Below are positions 32,178-36,075 of a stretch of DNA of 36,075 bases, piece by piece. The DNA is from Hyphomicrobiales bacterium (GTDB lineage Bacteria > Pseudomonadota > Alphaproteobacteria > Rhizobiales > Rhizobiaceae): assembly GCA_900469445.1 (NCBI GenBank), contig UBXM01000054.1, positions 1-36,075 of the forward strand. The letters run 5' to 3'. Made by a program: the position numbers and the translations under genes. The notes beneath the pieces were generated by a model. That model was not told where the DNA came from and did not search any database. It saw only the letters and a program-made list of their open reading frames with translations. The number at the start of each line of letters is the position of its first letter. Position 1 is the stretch's first letter.

Positions 32178-33545
32178 TTACTCCTTCACCGTATCACGCA
32201 GGTGATCGAGTGCGTTGCGCAGCTTTTCGATCACCTCGTCGATCTCCGATCGGCTGATCGTCAGTGCCGGAGATGCGAGCATCCGGTCGCCGGTGGCGCG
32301 CATGATCAGGCCGTTCTCGACGCAGTGATTGCGCACCAGCGTGCCGATGTCGTCGGGTTTTGCGTAACGGCGGCGGGTGGATTTGTCTGCCGCCAGTTGC
32401 AGCCCGCCCATCAGGCCGATGTTTTCCGCCTGGCCGACGACGGCGTGATCCTCAAGGCTTTTCCAGGCGGAGGCGAAATACGGTCCGATATCGTCGCGAA
32501 CGCGCTCGACCAGTCCCTCCTCCTCGATGATGCGCAGGTTCTCAAGTGCCGCCGCAGCGGCAACCGGATGGCCGGAATAGGTATAGCCATGGGCGAAATC
32601 GCCGAATTCGCTGATCATCACCTGTGCCACGCGATCCGAGACCAGTACGCCGCCGATCGGCAGATAGCCGGAGGACAGGCCCTTGGCGATCGGCGCCATG
32701 TCCGGCTCGACGCCGAAATGCTGGTAACCGAACCAGGAGCCGAGACGGCCGAAGCCGCAGATGACTTCATCCGAGATCAAGAGAATATTACGTGCCGTGC
32801 AGATGCGGGCGATTTCCGGCCAGTAGGTATCCGGCGGAATGATGACGCCGCCTGCCCCCTGGATCGGCTCGGCAACGAAGGCGGCGACGCGATCCTCGCC
32901 CAGCTCATCGATCTTGGCATCGAGTTCGCGGGCCATTTTCAGGCCGAATTCGGCGGGTGAAAGATCGCCGCCCTCGGCATACCAATAGGGCTGGTTGATG
33001 TGGTGGACACCCTCGATCGGCAGGTTGCCCTGTTCATGCATGTGCTTCATGCCGCCGAGCGAGGCACCGGCAACGGTCGAGCCGTGATAGGCGTTCTTGC
33101 GGGCAATCACCTGGGTCTTCTCCGGCTTGCCGAGCGCCTTCCAGTAGACACGGGCGATACGGAACCAGGTGTCGGTCGCTTCCGAGCCGGAATTGGTGAA
33201 GAAGACGTGGTTCATCTTGCCGCCCGTCTTCGAGGCGATCTTCTGGGCAAGCAGCGTTGCCGGCGGCGTCGTGGTGCCGAAGAAGGTGTTGTAATAGGGC
33301 AGTTCCTGCATCTGCCTGTAGGCTGCTTCGGCGATCGACTTTCGACCATAACCGACATTGACGCACCAGAGGCCGGCAAAGGCATCGAGATATTTCTTGC
33401 CGGTCGAATCGAAGATGTGGACGCCTTCGGCGCGCTCGATGATGCGGGTGCCTTTGGCGTTCAGTTCCTTCATGTCGGAGAAGGGATGCAGATGGTGGGC
33501 GGCATCGATGGCCTGAAGATTGGAAATGGCCGGCTTGTCGTTCAT
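32178..33545 (-). CDS. class III (omega) aminotransferase
   Basis: A 455-residue PLP enzyme of the omega-amino acid/putrescine–pyruvate aminotransferase group. The Schiff-base lysine is K288 (PIAKGLSSGY), with D259 (ISDEVICGFGR), the NSGSEA phosphate-binding loop (118–123), YHGST (153–157) and E226 (AEPIQGAGG). The start MNDKPAISNLQ has GGAGCAGGA upstream. It is divergent from a glutamine-synthetase-like enzyme 79 bp away. In many proteobacteria this pair belongs to polyamine or amine breakdown (SpuC/PuuA-like), so the likely job is transamination of putrescine or a related amine with pyruvate; beta-alanine is an alternative substrate. Confidence 0.93.
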   Translation of the reverse strand: MNDKPAISNLQAIDAAHHLHPFSDMKELNAKGTRIIERAEGVHIFDSTGKKYLDAFAGLWCVNVGYGRKSIAEAAYRQMQELPYYNTFFGTTTPPATLLAQKIASKTGGKMNHVFFTNSGSEATDTWFRIARVYWKALGKPEKTQVIARKNAYHGSTVAGASLGGMKHMHEQGNLPIEGVHHINQPYWYAEGGDLSPAEFGLKMARELDAKIDELGEDRVAAFVAEPIQGAGGVIIPPDTYWPEIARICTARNILLISDEVICGFGRLGSWFGYQHFGVEPDMAPIAKGLSSGYLPIGGVLVSDRVAQVMISEFGDFAHGYTYSGHPVAAAAALENLRIIEEEGLVERVRDDIGPYFASAWKSLEDHAVVGQAENIGLMGGLQLAADKSTRRRYAKPDDIGTLVRNHCVENGLIMRATGDRMLASPALTISRSEIDEVIEKLRNALDHLRDTVKE

Positions 33546-33624
33546 CGCGTTCCTGCTCCTCAGATTGTGCGACCAATTCTTATCGGTTACGAACGAGGTT
33601 CCGCAACCTCAGAGATGATGCTTC

Positions 33625-34956
33625 ATGACCGATACCGTTGAGCCCCATATCGAAATCCTGCTCGTCGGCATGAACGGGGATCTGCGCGGCAAACGTATCC
33701 CGATCTCGAAGGAAAAGAAGGTGTGGGACGGCGCCGTGCGCCTGCCGACCTCCACCCAGTCGCTCGACATCTGGGGCGACGACAATGACGACATTACCGG
33801 TGTTTCGCTGACGCTCGGCGATCCGGACGGGCAGTGCATTGCCGACCAGCGCAGCAAAGCGCCGATGCCGTGGGGGCCGGAAGGCTCCACCCAGGTTCTG
33901 GCAACGATGCATGAGCTGACCGGCGAGCCAAGCTTCATGGACCCGCGCGCGATCCTCGCCAATCTGCTCAAGCGTTTCGATGAACGTGGCCTGACGCCGG
34001 TCGTTGCGACGGAACTGGAATTCTACGTGGTGCAGGACGACTGGCGCGAGACCGGCCGCCCTCGCCCGCCGGCAAAGCTGATGTACAAGGACCAGCCGAA
34101 CGGGTTCCAGCTCTACGACATGAGCGCGGTCGATGCGCTCGACGACTATCTGCAGACGGTGCGGCACTGGGCGAAGCTTCAGGATATTCCGGCGGACGCA
34201 ACGACGGCGGAATTCGGTCCCGGCCAGTTCGAGATCAATCTCCTGCATCGGGCAGACGCTCTGGCTGCCGCCGATGACTGCATCTATCTCAAGCGGATCG
34301 CCGAGCAGGTCGCGCGAAAATTCGGGATGAAATCCACCTGCATGGCCAAGCCCTATGGCGATCAGGCCGGATCCGGCCTGCATGTACATGCCAGCATCAT
34401 CGACCGCGACGGCAACAACATTCTCGATGCCAGGGGCGGTGATCCGGCGAAGCTGAAATCGGTGACGGCGGGCATGCTGAAGACGATGCGCGATGCGCAA
34501 TTGATCTTTGCGCCATTCGCCAATTCCTATCGCCGGTTCCAGCCGGGCTCGTTCGCGCCGGTCGATATAGACTGGGGTTTCGGCCATCGCGGAACGTCGG
34601 TGCGCATACCGGACGCCAATGGACCTGCAGCCCGTATCGAGCATCGGGTCGCTGGCGCGGATGCCAACCCGTATCTGCTGCTCACTGCCATTCTCGGGGG
34701 AATGCTGGCGGGATTGGACGCGCCTCTCGATCCCGGCCTGCCGACCGAACCCGGTCAGGAGCCGCCCGAAGGCACCAAGCGCCTGACGCATGATTTCCTG
34801 ACCGCCGTCGAGGATTTCTCCGCCTCGCCCTTCATCGGCGACGTGTTCGGGGCGCGTTACCAGAAGCTTTATGGCGATACGAAGCGCAAGGAGGCGGTCG
34901 CCTATCTGCGCACGGTGAGCGACTTCGATTACCAGACCTATCTGCCGAGGATCTGA
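33625..34956 (+). CDS. glutamine-synthetase-family enzyme (PuuA-like)
   Basis: A 443-residue ATP-dependent ligase of the glutamine synthetase superfamily, closest in style to gamma-glutamylputrescine synthetases. Metal and substrate residues are visible in VATELEFYV (E130, E132), AEFGPGQFEINL, GSGLHVHAS, NSYRRFQPGSFAP and RIEHRVAGADANPYL. The adenylylation loop typical of GlnA is absent. With the divergent class III aminotransferase it would fit a route in which an amine is glutamylated or transaminated to release nitrogen. The ATG has only a weak GAG upstream. A hairpin at 34994–35017 probably ends its transcript. Confidence 0.92.
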   Translation: MTDTVEPHIEILLVGMNGDLRGKRIPISKEKKVWDGAVRLPTSTQSLDIWGDDNDDITGVSLTLGDPDGQCIADQRSKAPMPWGPEGSTQVLATMHELTGEPSFMDPRAILANLLKRFDERGLTPVVATELEFYVVQDDWRETGRPRPPAKLMYKDQPNGFQLYDMSAVDALDDYLQTVRHWAKLQDIPADATTAEFGPGQFEINLLHRADALAAADDCIYLKRIAEQVARKFGMKSTCMAKPYGDQAGSGLHVHASIIDRDGNNILDARGGDPAKLKSVTAGMLKTMRDAQLIFAPFANSYRRFQPGSFAPVDIDWGFGHRGTSVRIPDANGPAARIEHRVAGADANPYLLLTAILGGMLAGLDAPLDPGLPTEPGQEPPEGTKRLTHDFLTAVEDFSASPFIGDVFGARYQKLYGDTKRKEAVAYLRTVSDFDYQTYLPRI

Positions 34957-34993
34957 GAGCTTTCAGGGCCATGCCGGGTCGCGGAGTTTCAAA

Positions 34994-35017
34994 CCTGTCC
35001 GAACATGGGCAGGCTTT
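34994..35017 (+). terminator. hairpin after the glutamine-synthetase-like gene
   Basis: A 7-bp stem with one G·T pair (34994–35000 with 35007–35013), 6-base loop, then CTTT. It lies about 40 bases after the stop. Confidence 0.6.
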
Positions 35018-35060
35018 CCGCTACCGTTGATTTTCAGCACAAACACCTTTTGAGATTGCC

Positions 35061-35624
35061 ATGAAGCGATTGATCATTGTCATTCTTTTGCCTCTCCTGA
35101 TCGTCACGGCCTCGGCTGCCGCCATCGTCATCGATGGACTTAGCGACCGGATCGAAAAGGCGGATGTCGGTGTCGTGCTTGGCTCGATGGTCATGCCCGA
35201 CGGAAAACCGTCGCCCCGCCTTCAGGCCCGTCTCGACCGGGCCATCGAACTTCACCGGCAGGGGGCTATCGATTTCATTCTGGTCAGCGGCGGCACCGGC
35301 AAGGAAGGTTTCAGCGAAGGCAAGGTCATGCATGACTATCTCGTCGCACAGAACGTGGCCGCAGACCGGATCATCACCGACGAGTTTGGAAACACGACAC
35401 GCGATACGGCAGAGAATGCAGCAAGGCTGATGAAGGATCGCGGCCTAACCTCGGCAATCGCGGTATCGCAATATTTCCACCTTACGCGAAGCCGCATGGC
35501 TCTGCGGGACGCAGGTATTGCGCAGACCGGCACGGCATATGCGCGTTATTTCGAAATGCGGGATATCTATTCGACCGCACGCGAAATTCCGGCACTGGCC
35601 AAATACTGGCTGAACGCGGGCTGA
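35061..35624 (+). CDS. YdcF/ElyC/SanA-type (DUF218) envelope protein
   Basis: A 187-residue DUF218 protein. An N-terminal membrane anchor or signal (MKRLIIVILLPLLIVTASAAAIVI) is followed by the DUF218 core: ADVGVVLGSMV, PSPRLQARLDRAIELH, FILVSGGTG, GNTTRDTAENA and SQYFHLTRSRMAL. E. coli relatives (SanA, ElyC, YdcF) act in envelope permeability and undecaprenyl-linked precursor homeostasis, so an envelope role is likely here too. The ribosome binding site is weak (GAGATT). It is not obviously cotranscribed with its neighbours. Confidence 0.92.
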   Translation: MKRLIIVILLPLLIVTASAAAIVIDGLSDRIEKADVGVVLGSMVMPDGKPSPRLQARLDRAIELHRQGAIDFILVSGGTGKEGFSEGKVMHDYLVAQNVAADRIITDEFGNTTRDTAENAARLMKDRGLTSAIAVSQYFHLTRSRMALRDAGIAQTGTAYARYFEMRDIYSTAREIPALAKYWLNAG

Positions 35625-35769
35625 TCCGAAATCCGACACCGCTTGCGTGCTGGCCGATGGTACCCTGACAAGCCCATTCGCCTGCGCCGATCTTGCTGCT
35701 ATAAGTGGCAGGTACGGATTGTCGCACCGGTCTGTACGGAAGGCGACAGCGTCGTTGAGGACGTTGGCC

Positions 35770-36075
35770 ATGGACATGATTTTCGCATTCCTTCGCTTGG
35801 GCTTTGCCGCCATCTTCGTCACTCTCGCATCGGGTAGTCTCTCGTTTGCCGAGGACGCACCGCTGACGATCATCGTCCATCCCGGGCAGAGCACTGCCGA
35901 GGTTCAGCAGATCCTTGATTTCGCCACCCGCACCGGCAGGCCCGTTGAAATCGAGGTCGGCCAGGCGGATGCGGCAAAGACCGCCGTGACGGCACCGCCT
36001 GCGGCGTCTGCACCGGTTCCGACGCCGGCCAGCAGCCCTGCGGTCACAGCCCCTGCCCCTGCCCCGATGACACCC
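35770..36075 (+). CDS. exported Ala/Pro-rich protein, 5' part (cut by right edge)
   Basis: The frame is open from the ATG at 35770 to the end of the window (102 codons). GAGGA lies 9 bases upstream; an in-frame ATG two codons later is also possible. Residues 1–27 form a signal peptide (MIFAFLRLGFAAIFVTL…SFA), followed by a short folded-looking segment (LTIIVHPGQSTAEVQQILDFATRTGRPVEIEV) and then an Ala/Pro/Thr-rich linker. I do not recognise the family from this part; a larger envelope protein with a flexible N-terminal linker is likely. Confidence 0.75.
   Translation, partial: MDMIFAFLRLGFAAIFVTLASGSLSFAEDAPLTIIVHPGQSTAEVQQILDFATRTGRPVEIEVGQADAAKTAVTAPPAASAPVPTPASSPAVTAPAPAPMTP

Noticed and set aside
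33580..34791. 403-codon minus-strand frame over the glutamine-synthetase-like gene
   Set aside because: Shadow of a strongly supported gene; Arg/Gly-rich with no domain pattern.
1..36075. CRISPR array, insertion sequence, prophage or replication origin
   Set aside because: No regularly spaced repeats, transposase, integrase, phage or replication gene is visible; the only direct repetition is among the porin genes.

Overview
The window looks like chromosomal DNA of an alphaproteobacterium of the Rhizobiaceae (Rhizobium/Agrobacterium/Neorhizobium-like). The evidence is high GC coding sequence, the rhizobial-type block slt–dapA–smpB–NYN gene–rpoZ–rel, three RopA-type porins, omega subunit with a long acidic tail, a single bifunctional Rel protein, and several Tat-exported proteins. 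No phage, insertion sequence, CRISPR array or plasmid backbone gene is visible; almost everything reads as ordinary core or lineage-specific chromosome.

Layout. 1–3.3 kb: 5' part of a chemotaxis receptor (runs off the left edge), a Tat-exported SMP-30/gluconolactonase-like protein and undecaprenyl-diphosphatase (uppP). 3.3–8.5 kb: a methyltransferase, rel and rpoZ on the minus strand, then a 468-bp non-coding region with an unusual series of hairpins and two perfect 15-bp dyads, then a NYN-domain nuclease-like protein. 8.6–14.1 kb: a YbhN-type membrane protein, a GrpB-family protein, smpB, dapA and a periplasmic lytic transglycosylase. 14.2–18.0 kb: a tandem array of three minus-strand porins, each with its own terminator, followed by a tRNA-Ser(GCU) at 18.4 kb. 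18.6–22.9 kb: HpcH/HpaI aldolase, a ferredoxin-reductase-type flavoprotein, a PilZ-like small protein, a small exported protein of the thermonuclease-tail type, and a HisC-like aminotransferase. 23–26.1 kb: a Tat-exported short-chain dehydrogenase divergent from an HxlR regulator, a Sel1-repeat protein, a DUF2147 protein and a 56-residue exported peptide. 26.2–28.5 kb: AMP nucleosidase with what looks like a leaderless promoter, then a VapBC toxin–antitoxin pair. 28.5–32.2 kb: a membrane protein of the flippase/LPG-synthase family, a polyprenyl-phosphate glycosyltransferase and an ArnT-like glycosyltransferase; together they resemble the machinery that moves a lipid-linked sugar to the periplasm and attaches it to an envelope lipid. 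32.2–36 kb: a class III aminotransferase divergent from a glutamine-synthetase-like enzyme (probable polyamine or amine catabolism), a YdcF-type envelope protein, and the start of an exported Ala/Pro-rich protein cut by the right edge.

Much of the window serves the cell envelope: UppP recycles the undecaprenyl carrier, DapA supplies diaminopimelate, the transglycosylase turns over peptidoglycan, three porins control permeability, and the 28.5–32.2 kb cluster probably decorates lipid A or another lipid. Rel, RpoZ, SmpB and VapBC are stress and translation-quality functions. The most unusual signals are regulatory rather than coding: the leaderless amn start, the hairpin series near rpoZ, the Shine–Dalgarno hairpin of the third porin, and the paired hairpins at the ends of all three porin genes.
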